Origin: Alphaproteobacteria bacterium
GTDB lineage: Bacteria; Pseudomonadota; Alphaproteobacteria; Rhizobiales; Rhizobiaceae
NCBI GenBank assembly: GCA_016861165.1
Contig: BOKV01000018.1
Location: 1-64,000, forward strand
DNA: 64,000 nt
Reading direction: 5' to 3'
Shown piece by piece: positions 18,633 through 26,639 of the stretch. The notes beneath the pieces were generated by a model. It searched no databases. It was not told the DNA's origin and saw nothing but the letters and a program-made list of their open reading frames with translations. The position numbers and the translations under genes are program-made. Each line of letters starts with the position of its first letter. Positions within the stretch are counted from its first letter, which is position 1.

Positions 18633-19100
18633 TCACTGGCGGTCGAGGTCGGCCTGGGTCACGGCGTAGGTGGCGGCGAAGATCACGGTGTCGCCCGGGC
18701 CCAGCACGCGCCAGACGCCGTCGCCCGGCGTGTCGTCGGTCGAATCGTTGTAGGGCGGCACGTCGTTGATCAAGGCTTCCGAGCCGATCGCGGTTTCAAG
18801 CCCGCTGCCGGCATGGCGGCTGTCGACGGTGACGGCGAACACGGGAGCCGTGGCGGTGTTGGTGACCGCGAAGACATAGGCGATAACATCGCCCCTGTCG
18901 GCGACGCCGACGGTGCCGCCATCGACGATCAGCGACCAGTGCGTTTCGAGCAGGAGTTCGTAGGCGCCGTCGAGCGCCGCCGGCACCGCCGCCGGCGACC
19001 GTTCCTCCCCCGCCGCGACGCCGCCCAGCGCCACAACGAGCGCCGCCAGCGCGCCGCCACGCGCCGCCCGCCTCACGTTCTCGATGCCCGCGCCTGCCAT
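18633..19100 (-). CDS. Small secreted single-repeat Ig-like protein
   Basis: A 155-residue exported protein, first gene of the trio. After a signal peptide (GGALAALVVALGGVAAGEE) it has one DUF7507-like repeat: GDVIAYVFAVTNTATAPVFAVTV, LGPGDTVIFAATYAVTQADLDRQ. It ends exactly after the QADLD motif, one strand short of a complete repeat, as does the next protein. The operon starts 128 bp after the end of the COG2187 gene on the same strand. No known function; probably a subunit that works with the two larger proteins. The start codon (ATG 19100) has only a weak ribosome-binding site. Confidence 0.75.
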   Translation of the reverse strand: MAGAGIENVRRAARGGALAALVVALGGVAAGEERSPAAVPAALDGAYELLLETHWSLIVDGGTVGVADRGDVIAYVFAVTNTATAPVFAVTVDSRHAGSGLETAIGSEALINDVPPYNDSTDDTPGDGVWRVLGPGDTVIFAATYAVTQADLDRQ

Positions 19101-19228
19101 CGCTTGCCGTCCGATCCGGTGCCGTGACCCGCCGTCGAAGGGTGAGACTAACACATCGGATGCGGCCGTGTCGGGGCGGCGGGCGCGCGGCTTCGCTGCT
19201 GCCCGCAACTGCCAAGCCACACCACTCT

Positions 19229-20254
19229 CTATGGGGCGAGACCCAGTTCGTGCCCGGCCTGATCGAGATATCGCTTCGCTAGGGGCCGCCACTTGCGCGG
19301 CTGGCGCACTGGCCTCTCGAGTAGATGGGCGACGCACAGGCGCGCCCGCAGCAGCGCGCGGAAGGCGCCGTAGAACCTGAGCAGGTCGGCCGAAGGGCCC
19401 GGCGCGAGTCGGCGCCGCAGCGCCTCGGCGAGCACCGGCCGTATCCACGGCGCTCCACGCATCTCGCATTCCATGCCGAGATAGTTGACCTCGTCGAACG
19501 GGTCGATGATGCGCATCGCCCGGTTGAATTCCAGACAGTCGATGATCTGCGGTGGGCGCGACAGGCAGACATGCTCGGGCCTCAGGTCACCGTGGCCCTC
19601 GACAATCCTGCCGGCGGCGATGCGGGCGAGGATCTCCGGCCGGACCCGTTCGAGCAACTCCTCGACCGCGGCGAGGGGGCCGGCGGCGAGCGCTGCCGGT
19701 GCCAGATCGGTGCGCGACAGCAAGGCCCGGTTGACGTGGTGCTCCTCGACCAGGTGGGCGAGATAGGCGCCGCCCTGCGCGCGCTCGGGTGCAAGGCCGG
19801 CGTAGAAGTTGCCAAGCAGCGCCGCGACGCGTTCGATGTCGTCACGCCCGGCCTGCCCGCGGCCGATGCGTTCGTCGAGCATGTCGGCCGCCCGCAGCCG
19901 CCGCATCTCCACCAGCCAGTCGACCACGCGCCCGCGCTCGCCGATCGAGAAGCCCCCGTCGCCGCGTCGGTACAGCGCCACCGTGCCGAGATAGGTATCG
20001 GCCGCCAGTCGGCGGTTCAGCCGCACCTCTTCGCCGCAGAAGAACCGGCGCTTCTCGATCGTGCTGAAATCGAGGAAGGCGTATCTGACTGGCTTCTTGA
20101 GCTTGTAGACGCGGTCGTCGGTCAGGAACAACCATGACATGTGGGTCTGGCGGACCTCGACGCGGCGCGGCGCCGGCGCATAGGCCTGCGGTCGGCTCAG
20201 GAACTTCACCTTCGCCGCGAGGTCCTCGCCCTCCCTGGCCGCCGAAAGAGACAA
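19229..20254 (-). CDS. COG2187 aminoglycoside-phosphotransferase-like protein
   Basis: A protein of about 341 residues with the COG2187 pattern: QTHMSWLFLTDDRVYKLKKPVRYAFLDFST near the N-terminus, RRLRAADMLDERI in the middle, and the kinase-like catalytic loop EGHGDLRPEHVCL followed by IIDCLEFNRAMRIIDPFDEVNYL (Mg-binding acidic residues). The open frame extends to 20392, but that TTG lies inside an FNR-type box, upstream of the likely promoter. I therefore take TTG 20254, preceded by AAGGTGG; GTG 20209 is also possible. COG2187 is also found in the hypoxia (DosR) regulon protein Rv2004c of M. tuberculosis. The substrate is unknown. Confidence 0.82.
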   Translation of the reverse strand: MSLSAAREGEDLAAKVKFLSRPQAYAPAPRRVEVRQTHMSWLFLTDDRVYKLKKPVRYAFLDFSTIEKRRFFCGEEVRLNRRLAADTYLGTVALYRRGDGGFSIGERGRVVDWLVEMRRLRAADMLDERIGRGQAGRDDIERVAALLGNFYAGLAPERAQGGAYLAHLVEEHHVNRALLSRTDLAPAALAAGPLAAVEELLERVRPEILARIAAGRIVEGHGDLRPEHVCLSRPPQIIDCLEFNRAMRIIDPFDEVNYLGMECEMRGAPWIRPVLAEALRRRLAPGPSADLLRFYGAFRALLRARLCVAHLLERPVRQPRKWRPLAKRYLDQAGHELGLAP

Positions 20255-20323
20255 CGCCGCCGAACCACCTTGATTGAAGTGCTGCACGCCGGCACATAGG
20301 CCCGGCGCGGCCGGCCGGTGTCG

Positions 20324-20337
20324 TTGATACGTGTCAA
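20324..20337 (-). promoter_or_regulatory. FNR/FixK-type box 1 (TTGATACGTGTCAA)
   Basis: A perfect TTGA-N6-TCAA palindrome. Read leftwards, a TATGTG -10 candidate follows after 25 bp (complement of 20293-20298), so it is suited to activate the COG2187 gene. FNR, FixK and related CRP-family regulators recognise this pattern under low oxygen. Confidence 0.7.
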
Positions 20338-20371
20338 GAGCGATGGCGCCGCACTCCGTTTTTCGCCGAGC

Positions 20372-20385
20372 TTGACATGGATCAA
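20372..20385 (+). promoter_or_regulatory. FNR/FixK-type box 2 (TTGACATGGATCAA)
   Basis: A TTGAC-N4-ATCAA palindrome. Read rightwards, a -10-like TATGAA (20408-20413) begins exactly 22 bp after the box, the spacing of a class II (-41.5) activated promoter; the start would be near 20420. Alternatively it is a second, distal site for the leftward gene, 48 bp from box 1. Confidence 0.68.
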
Positions 20386-20630
20386 CGCGCAAGGCGGCAA
20401 CCCGGACTATGAAAATACGATGTCACGCCGAGGCAGATTGGCGAAGTGAGGCGGTGAACCGTCCATGGGCTCATGGGCGCGGATCCGCCCAGGCGATGAA
20501 CCAGTCGTCCGGTGACGCGTGACGCACGGACCCGCGGCACCAGGCCGAGCGTCCCAGGAGAGATCCAGGGGTGGAAGGTACTGGACCGTGGGTCTCGTCG
20601 TTGCTCCGGCCGCCACGGTTTCCCGACGAT

Positions 20631-20644
20631 TTGACGCCGATCAA
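20631..20644 (+). promoter_or_regulatory. FNR/FixK-type box 3 (TTGACGCCGATCAA)
   Basis: A TTGAC-N4-ATCAA palindrome. A TAGGAT -10 candidate (20666-20671) lies 21 bp downstream, placing transcription start near 20678, about 40 bases before the DUF3775 start codon and its GAGGAG ribosome-binding site. Confidence 0.7.
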
Positions 20645-20717
20645 TGGCTTTCGTAGCCGCTCCCATAGGATTGGCGATCATTGGGCCGCCGGGGGCGGCG
20701 CTGCGAGGAGACGAGCG

Positions 20718-21158
20718 ATGACACGGCCTTCAAGTCAAACCGCCAGTGGCGACATCGACCTGTCGATCCCGCTCGAAAAGACCTGCTTCATCATCATGAA
20801 GGCGCGCCAGTTCGCCGCCAAGGACGTCGACACCGAGCTGGAGTCGGGCTCCAACCCGTCCGACGACCGCGAGATCGGCGTGCTTGAGGATCGCGCCGAC
20901 GATCCGTCGCTGGACGAGTTGCGATCGCTGATCCTGGCGCTGTCGGTCGACGAGCAGGTCGATCTGGTGGCGCTGGCCTGGCTCGGCCGCGAGGAGTTCC
21001 CCGACGACTGGGAGAGCCTGCGGGCCGAAGCCGCGCGCGCCCACAACGAGCACACCGCCGACTATCTGTGCGGCAACCCGCTGCTCGCCGACCACCTGGC
21101 GGATGGCCTTTCCGCGCTGGGCCTGAGCTGCACCGACTATGAGCGCCAGCATCTTTAG
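20718..21158 (+). CDS. DUF3775 domain-containing protein
   Basis: A 146-residue cytoplasmic, acidic protein. The DUF3775 core is visible: LSIPLEKTCFIIMKARQFAAKDVD at the N-terminus and LILALSVDEQVDLVALAWLGR in the middle, then TADYLCGNPLLADHLADGLSALGLSC. The family has no known biochemical function and is mainly alphaproteobacterial. The start ATG has GAGGAG 8 bases upstream; an in-frame extension to 20571 would start before box 3 and is not needed. It is 11 bp upstream of the HPF-cold-shock gene, so the two form an operon under FNR box 3. Confidence 0.88.
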   Translation: MTRPSSQTASGDIDLSIPLEKTCFIIMKARQFAAKDVDTELESGSNPSDDREIGVLEDRADDPSLDELRSLILALSVDEQVDLVALAWLGREEFPDDWESLRAEAARAHNEHTADYLCGNPLLADHLADGLSALGLSCTDYERQHL

Positions 21159-21169
21159 GAATGTGAACG

Positions 21170-21742
21170 ATGAGCATGCAGACACCGGTCGAGATCGATT
21201 TTCACGGGGTCGACGCCTCCCCCTGGGTGCGCGAGATGCTGGAGGAGCGCGTCAGCGAGCTGGAGCGCCGTTTTGGGCGCATCACCAGTTGCCGCGTCGT
21301 CGTGACCGGGCCGGGTCAGCGCCATCGCAGCGGCGGGCCCTACGACGTGCGCGTCCACCTTTCCCTGCCGAACGGCAAGGAAGTCGCCGTCCATCGCGTC
21401 GACCATGGCGACGAGCGCTATGGCGACATCCGCTACGCCATCAACGATACCTTCAAGCGCGCCCGCCGCCGGCTGCAGGACCAGGCGCGCCGGCTGCAGG
21501 GCCAGGTCAAGCGCCACGTGGGCGAGCCGGCCGGTACCGTCGCCCGGCTCGATCCCTCCGGCGGATTCGGCTTCATCACCACCGCCGATGGCCGCGAGGT
21601 CTATTTCCATCGCAACAGCGTGCTCAACGACGCCTTCGAACGGCTGAAGCCCGGACAGCGCGTCACCTTCGCCGAGGAGACGGGAGAGAAGGGCCCGCAG
21701 GCAAGCACGGTCAAACCGATGGGCAAGCACGGCCTGCGCTAG
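21170..21742 (+). CDS. HPF/RaiA ribosome-associated protein fused to a cold-shock domain
   Basis: A 190-residue two-domain protein. Residues about 5-105 form an HPF/RaiA-like domain (VEIDFHGVDASPWVREMLEERVSELERRF, CRVVVTGP, VHLSLPNGKEVAV, AINDTFKRARRRLQDQARRLQG), which in bacteria binds the 30S decoding site and hibernates ribosomes. Residues about 118-180 form a cold-shock domain with RNP1-like GGFGFITTADG and RNP2-like EVYFHRNSV. The C-terminal domain replaces the dimerisation domain found in long HPF. It overlaps no gene but follows DUF3775 by 11 bp and should share its low-oxygen promoter. Likely a ribosome-protecting factor with added RNA binding. Confidence 0.9.
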   Translation: MSMQTPVEIDFHGVDASPWVREMLEERVSELERRFGRITSCRVVVTGPGQRHRSGGPYDVRVHLSLPNGKEVAVHRVDHGDERYGDIRYAINDTFKRARRRLQDQARRLQGQVKRHVGEPAGTVARLDPSGGFGFITTADGREVYFHRNSVLNDAFERLKPGQRVTFAEETGEKGPQASTVKPMGKHGLR

Positions 21743-22022
21743 GGAAAGCCTGTTCCCGCCGAGCGGCAACGCGAGGCGGACATGCAATCTGGAGGAATCT
21801 CACCCCGCCTTCCGGCGCGGCTGCTCCGCAGGCCGCCACACCGCCGACCGCTGCCGGCTGCGGGGTTCGCGCCGCCGTCCACAGCTCTGGCATGGCGGCC
21901 GCGCTGCGGGCCTCGCGCGTCCATTGCCTGACCGATGTTCCCGGCATATCGTCGTTTCGTCGCGGCGATGCCCGTGACGAACAACACAAACGGCAGGCGC
22001 GACAGCCTGTCGGGGAACAGAC

Positions 22023-23078
22023 ATGGAGGCTTTCGTGACCAGAGGCGTTTTCGTGCCGACGATTTCGGCATCGGGCGTGTCCCGCCGCACAGTGATCAAG
22101 GCCGCCGGCGGCGCCGGCATCCTGGCCATGGCCGGTCCGGCTGGCCGCGCCCTCGCGCAGGGAGCGAAGCTCAAGGTCGCCGCGATCTATACCGTGCCGG
22201 TCGAGCAGCAATGGGTGAGCCGCATCCACAAGGCCGCCATGACCGCCGTCGAGCGCGGCGACATCGAATACGTCTTTTCGGAGAACACCGCCAACGCCGA
22301 CTACGAGCGGGTGATGCGCGAATATTCGGAAGCCGGCCACGACCTCATCATCGGCGAGGTCTTCGCGGTGGAGGACGCCGCCCGCCAGGTCGCCCGCGAC
22401 TATCCGGACAAGGCCTATCTGATGGGTTCCTCGTTCAAGCCGCAGGACGACACGCCCAATTTCGCGGTGTTCGACAACTACATCCAGGACGCCTCCTATC
22501 TGACCGGGATCATCGCCGGCGCCATGACCACGAGCAAGAACATCGGCATGGTCGGCGGCTTCCCGATCCCCGAGGTCAACCGCCTGATGCACGCCTTCAT
22601 GGCCGGCGTGGCCGAGACGGCACCGGGCTGCCGCTTCCAGGTCGCCTTCATCGGTTCGTGGTTCGACCCGCCCAAGGCCAAGGAAACCGCGTTCGCCCAG
22701 ATCGATGCCGGCGCCGACGTCATGTATGCGGAGCGGTTCGGCGTGTCGGACGCCGCCAAGGAGCGTGGCATCCTGTCGATCGGCAACGTCATCGACACCC
22801 AGGCCGACTACCCCGAGACCGTCGTCGCCTCGGCGCTCTGGCATTTCGAGCCGACGCTCGACACGGCCATCGCCAGGGTGCGCGACAAGACGTTCAAGGC
22901 CGAGGACTACGGCATCTATTCCTTCATGAAGGAAGGCGGCTGCTCGATTCCGCCGCTCGGCACCTTCGAGGGCAAGGTTCCCGCCGATGTCATGAAGCTG
23001 GTCGAGGAGCGCACCGCCGCGATCAAGGCGGGGACGTTCACGGTCGCCGTCAACGACGAAGAGCCCAAGTCCAACTGA
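22023..23078 (+). CDS. BMP family ABC transporter substrate-binding protein
   Basis: A 351-residue periplasmic receptor of the basic membrane protein (PnrA/Med) family, which bind nucleosides or purines. A twin-arginine-type signal (SRRTVIKAAGG) and cleavage near ALAQ precede the mature domain with AAIYTVPVEQQWVSRIHKAA, GYSEAGHDLIIGEVF-like and SIGNVIDTQADYPETVVAS segments. ATG 22023 has a modest ribosome-binding site, whereas GTG 22035 has a perfect GGAGG five bases upstream, so the true start may be the latter. First gene of a five-gene operon with its ATPase, two permeases and a cytosine-deaminase-like enzyme. Confidence 0.92.
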   Translation: MEAFVTRGVFVPTISASGVSRRTVIKAAGGAGILAMAGPAGRALAQGAKLKVAAIYTVPVEQQWVSRIHKAAMTAVERGDIEYVFSENTANADYERVMREYSEAGHDLIIGEVFAVEDAARQVARDYPDKAYLMGSSFKPQDDTPNFAVFDNYIQDASYLTGIIAGAMTTSKNIGMVGGFPIPEVNRLMHAFMAGVAETAPGCRFQVAFIGSWFDPPKAKETAFAQIDAGADVMYAERFGVSDAAKERGILSIGNVIDTQADYPETVVASALWHFEPTLDTAIARVRDKTFKAEDYGIYSFMKEGGCSIPPLGTFEGKVPADVMKLVEERTAAIKAGTFTVAVNDEEPKSN

Positions 23079-23090
23079 CGGCCCTGTGTC

Positions 23091-24656
23091 GTGACGGGCC
23101 AAACCGGCGCCGGGGCGGAGATCGTTCTGCGCCTCGACGGCATCACCAAGCGGTTCGGCGCGCTGACCGCCAACGACGCCATCTCGCTGACGCTGCGGCG
23201 TGGCGAGGTGGTGGCGCTGCTCGGCGAGAACGGCGCCGGCAAGACCACGCTGATGAACATCCTGTTCGGCCACTATGTCGCCGACGAGGGTGGCATCAGC
23301 GTGTTCGGCGCGCCGCTGCCGCCGGGCGACCCGAGCGCGGCGCTAAGGGCCGGCATCGGCATGGTGCACCAGCACTTCACCCTGGCCGAGCAGATGACAG
23401 TGCTGGAGAACATCATCCTCGGCACCGAATCCCTGCTGGCCCCGCGTTCGGCGACGGCCACCGCCCGCGCCCGCATCCTGGGGCTCGGCCGCGATTTCGG
23501 CCTCGAGGTCGATCCCGACGCGACCATCACGGCCCTGTCGGTCGGCGAGCGCCAGCGCGTCGAGATATTGAAGGCGCTCTATCGCGATGCCCACATCCTC
23601 ATCCTTGACGAGCCGACCGCCGTGCTCACCCCGCGCGAGACCGAGGCGCTGTTCGGTACGCTCAAGCGCTTGGTCGCCGGCGGCCTGTCGATCATCTTCA
23701 TCTCCCACAAGCTGCACGAGGTGAAGGCCGCCGCCGGGCGCGTCGTGGTGCTGCGCGGCGGCAGGCTCGCCGGCGAACGCATCGCCGCCGAGGCGACCGA
23801 GGCCGAGCTGGCCGAGTTGATGGTCGGCAGCGCCGTGCCGGTGCTCGAGATCGAGCCGGCCAGTCCCGGCCCCGTGCTGCTGGCGCTCGACAATGTCAGC
23901 GCCCGCGCCAGTCGCGGCAGCCAGCGGCTGGTTGACGCCAGTCTGGCCCTGCACGCCGGCGAGATCACCGGCGTCGCCGGGGTGTCGGGCAACGGCCAGT
24001 CCGTGCTCGCGGGCGTCATCGAGGGCATGGTCGCCCCCGATGCCGGGCGTCTGGTCGTCGCCGACGTCCCCGTCGAGGCCTGGTCGCCCGAGATCGCGCT
24101 TCGCCAGGGCATCGGCCGCATCCCGGAAGACCGCCATGCCACCGGCATGATCGCCGACATGTCGGTGACCGAGAATGTCGTGTCCGAACGCTACCGCGAG
24201 CCGCGTTTCTCGCGGCGCGGCCTGATGGACTGGTCGGCGGCACGCCGTTTCGCCGCGAGCCTGATCGCCGCCTATGAGGTCAAATGCCCCTCGCCCGACA
24301 TGCGGGTGCGCCTACTGTCGGGCGGCAACATGCAGAAGCTCATTCTTGGCCGCGCGCTCGATGGCGCGCCGAGGATCATCCTCGCCAACCAGCCGACGCG
24401 CGGGCTCGATGTCGGCGCCGTCGCCTATGTGCAGGCGCGCCTTCTCGATGCGCGCCGGCGCGGCGCGGCGATCCTGCTGATTTCGGAGGACCTCGACGAG
24501 GTGCTGTCGATGGCCGACCGCGTCGTCGTCATGTCGCAGGGGCGCCTTTCACGGCCGGTCGCGCGCGGCGCGCTGTCCACGGCCGAGATCGGCGCGATGA
24601 TGGCCGGGCGCAACATGGGCGCAACCCCGACCGGAGAGATGGTCCATGCGGCTTGA
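23091..24656 (+). CDS. ABC transporter ATP-binding protein (BMP/nucleoside type, two ATPase domains)
   Basis: A 521-residue protein with two ABC modules, as in YufO/NupA and sugar RbsA-type ATPases. Module 1 has Walker A LLGENGAGKTTLM, signature ALSVGERQRVEILKAL and Walker B HILILDEPTAVLTP. Module 2 has a degenerate Walker A (VSGNGQSVLAG, no Lys-Ser/Thr), signature RLLSGGNMQKLILGRAL and Walker B RIILANQPTRGLDVG, where the catalytic Asp-Glu is Asn-Gln. So only one competent site is expected, as is common in this family. It starts at GTG 23091, 12 bp after the receptor gene, and overlaps the first permease by 11 bp. Confidence 0.93.
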   Translation: MTGQTGAGAEIVLRLDGITKRFGALTANDAISLTLRRGEVVALLGENGAGKTTLMNILFGHYVADEGGISVFGAPLPPGDPSAALRAGIGMVHQHFTLAEQMTVLENIILGTESLLAPRSATATARARILGLGRDFGLEVDPDATITALSVGERQRVEILKALYRDAHILILDEPTAVLTPRETEALFGTLKRLVAGGLSIIFISHKLHEVKAAAGRVVVLRGGRLAGERIAAEATEAELAELMVGSAVPVLEIEPASPGPVLLALDNVSARASRGSQRLVDASLALHAGEITGVAGVSGNGQSVLAGVIEGMVAPDAGRLVVADVPVEAWSPEIALRQGIGRIPEDRHATGMIADMSVTENVVSERYREPRFSRRGLMDWSAARRFAASLIAAYEVKCPSPDMRVRLLSGGNMQKLILGRALDGAPRIILANQPTRGLDVGAVAYVQARLLDARRRGAAILLISEDLDEVLSMADRVVVMSQGRLSRPVARGALSTAEIGAMMAGRNMGATPTGEMVHAA

Positions 24657-25695
24657 ACCGCGCACCGACGCAACGCTGGCGACCACGCTCGCCTATCCCG
24701 CCGCGGCGTTCGTCCTGACGCTGCTTGTCGCCGCGTTCCTGGCGCTGATCGCCGGCGCCAACCCCTTCGCCGTGCTGTTCCAGGTGCTGAAGGGCGCGGC
24801 CGGCTCGCAGTTCGCGCTGCTCGAGACGCTTACCCGTGCCACGCCGTTGATCTTTACCGGCCTTTCCATCGCCGTCGCCTTTCGCGCCAAGCTCTGGAAC
24901 ATCGGGGCGGAGGCGCAGCTCTATGCCGGCGCGGTCGCAACCGTGCTGCTCGGCACCGGCCTGCTGCCTCTGCCGGCGCCGCTCCTCATCCCGCTGCTGA
25001 TGCTGGCCGCCGTCCTTGGCGGCGCGCTGTTGCTGCTTGGGCCCGCCGCCCTCAAGATCCGCCTTGGCGTTGACGAGGTCGTTACCACGCTGCTGCTCAA
25101 CTTCGTCATCCTGCTGGTCGTCTCCTACCTGCTCGAGGGCCCGCTCAAGGACCCGATGGGCATGGGCTGGCCGCAATCGAAACGCGTCATCGCCGACGCG
25201 CAGCTACCGCGGCTCATCCAGGGCAAGCGGCTGCATTTCGGTTTCGTGCTGGCGCTCGCATCCGCTGTCGCGGTCTGGCTGATCATGACGCGCACGACAC
25301 TTGGCTACGCGATGCGCGCGGTCGGCGCCAACCCGCAGGCGGCCCGCTTCTCCGGCATTCCGGTCAACCGGGTGCTGGTGTGGACCGCGCTGCTCGCCGG
25401 CGGGCTGGCCGGGCTCGCCGGGTTCTCCGAGGTCGCCGGGCTGAAGGGCAACCTGACGCTCGACCTGTCCTCCAACTACGGCATGAGCGGAATCGTCGTC
25501 GCCATGCTGGCGATGCTGCATCCGCTCGGCGTGGTCGTCTCGGCCGTGTTCGTCGCCGGCGTGTTCGTCGGTGCCGACGCCATGAGCCGCGCCGCCGGCG
25601 TGCCGAGCTACATCGCCGACGTGATGGTCGCCACCGCGCTGTTGACCATGGTGACGGCCATCATGCTGTCGCGCCACCGCGTCCGCTGGAGGTGA
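24646..25695 (+). CDS. ABC transporter permease 1 (BMP/nucleoside type)
   Basis: A 349-residue inner-membrane protein of the BPD_transp_2 (LivHM/RbsC) fold with about ten hydrophobic segments. Family features include RATPLIFTGLSIAVAFRAKLWNIGAEAQLYAGA in the first half and the EAA-like loop MRAVGANPQAARFSGIPVNRVLVW before the last spans. This is the larger of the two permeases, the NupP/YufP type. It overlaps the ATPase gene by 11 bp and the second permease gene begins 2 bp after it. Confidence 0.92.
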   Translation: MRLEPRTDATLATTLAYPAAAFVLTLLVAAFLALIAGANPFAVLFQVLKGAAGSQFALLETLTRATPLIFTGLSIAVAFRAKLWNIGAEAQLYAGAVATVLLGTGLLPLPAPLLIPLLMLAAVLGGALLLLGPAALKIRLGVDEVVTTLLLNFVILLVVSYLLEGPLKDPMGMGWPQSKRVIADAQLPRLIQGKRLHFGFVLALASAVAVWLIMTRTTLGYAMRAVGANPQAARFSGIPVNRVLVWTALLAGGLAGLAGFSEVAGLKGNLTLDLSSNYGMSGIVVAMLAMLHPLGVVVSAVFVAGVFVGADAMSRAAGVPSYIADVMVATALLTMVTAIMLSRHRVRWR

Positions 25696-25697
25696 CG

Positions 25698-26639
25698 ATG
25701 GAAGCCTTCGAAATCCTGTTCCAGGCTTCGTTCTGGGTCGCCGCGATCCGCATCGCGTCGCCGCTGATCTTCGCCACCATGGGCGAACTGGTCTGCGAGC
25801 GCGCCGGTGTCCTCAATCTCGGCATCGAGGGGATCATGGTCGCCGGGGCCTTCGCCGGCTGGATGACCGTCTATCTCGGCGGCGATCTCTGGTTCGGCGT
25901 CGTTGTGGCGGCGCTCGCCGGCGCGCTGTTCGGCCTCCTGCATGGCGTGCTGACGGTACCCTTCGGCCTGTCGCAGCACGTCGTCGGCATCGGCGTGACG
26001 CTGTTTGCCACCGCGATCACCTATTTCACCTACCGTGTGGCGCTGCCGCAGGTCACCTCGCCGCCGAAGATCGTGTCGATGCAGCCGCTGCCGATCCCTG
26101 GCCTCTCCTCCATTCCCGTCGTCGGCGAGGCCCTGTTCAGCCAGACGCCGCTCACCTATCTCGCCTTCCTTGCGGTTGGCGTGGTTGCCTGGGTCATGTA
26201 CCGCACGCCGCTCGGCCTGGCGCTGCGCGCCGTCGGCGAGAACCCGGCCGCGGTCGAGGCCCAGGGCATTTCGGTTTCCGCCATGCGCGTCGGCGCGGTC
26301 ATGGCCGGCTCGGCGCTGATGGCGGTGGGCGGCAGTTTCCTCACCCTGTCGGCCTTCAATTCCTTCTTCTTCGAGATGGTCAACGGGCGCGGCTGGGTCT
26401 GCATCGCGCTGGTCGTGTTCGGCTCCTGGCGGCCTGGCAAGGCGCTGCTTGGCGCGATCCTGTTCGCCGCCTTCGACGCCTATCAGATCCGCCTGCAATC
26501 GGTGACGGGCGGCCTGGTGCCCTATCAGTTCTTCCTGATGCTGCCCTACATCCTGTCGATCGCGGCGCTGATCCTGGTGGCGCGGCGCGCCACCTACCCC
26601 AAGGCGCTGATGATCCCCTACCAGAAGGGCGAGCGATGA
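25698..26639 (+). CDS. ABC transporter permease 2 (BMP/nucleoside type)
   Basis: A 313-residue membrane protein, partner of permease 1 (NupQ/YufQ type). It has the signature FATMGELVCERAGVLNLGIEGIMVAGAFAGW near the N-terminus, LSQHVVGIGVTLFATAITYF, and the coupling loop LRAVGENPAAVEAQGISVSAMRVGAVMAG. The ATG at 25698 is preceded by GGAGGTGA. Its TGA overlaps the ATG of the deaminase gene (ATGA), indicating translational coupling. Confidence 0.92.
   Translation: MEAFEILFQASFWVAAIRIASPLIFATMGELVCERAGVLNLGIEGIMVAGAFAGWMTVYLGGDLWFGVVVAALAGALFGLLHGVLTVPFGLSQHVVGIGVTLFATAITYFTYRVALPQVTSPPKIVSMQPLPIPGLSSIPVVGEALFSQTPLTYLAFLAVGVVAWVMYRTPLGLALRAVGENPAAVEAQGISVSAMRVGAVMAGSALMAVGGSFLTLSAFNSFFFEMVNGRGWVCIALVVFGSWRPGKALLGAILFAAFDAYQIRLQSVTGGLVPYQFFLMLPYILSIAALILVARRATYPKALMIPYQKGER

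Larger units (their letters stand above)
20255..20717. other. 463-bp divergent regulatory region with three FNR/FixK-type boxes
   Basis: The longest non-coding stretch of the window separates the COG2187 gene from the DUF3775 gene. It carries three TTGA-N6-TCAA palindromes (20324-20337, 20372-20385, 20631-20644). Between 20420 and 20630 I find no convincing gene: the longest sensible small frame (ATG in CCATGGGCTC, near 20464) encodes only about 16 residues. Confidence 0.75.

Noticed and set aside
19229..20392. Longer start (TTG 20392) for the COG2187 gene
   Set aside because: The start would lie at FNR box 2 and upstream of box 1 and its -10 candidate, and the extra residues do not resemble the family.
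20571..20717. In-frame 49-codon N-terminal extension of the DUF3775 protein
   Set aside because: It would begin before FNR box 3 and its promoter; the ATG at 20718 has a strong ribosome-binding site and fits the family start.
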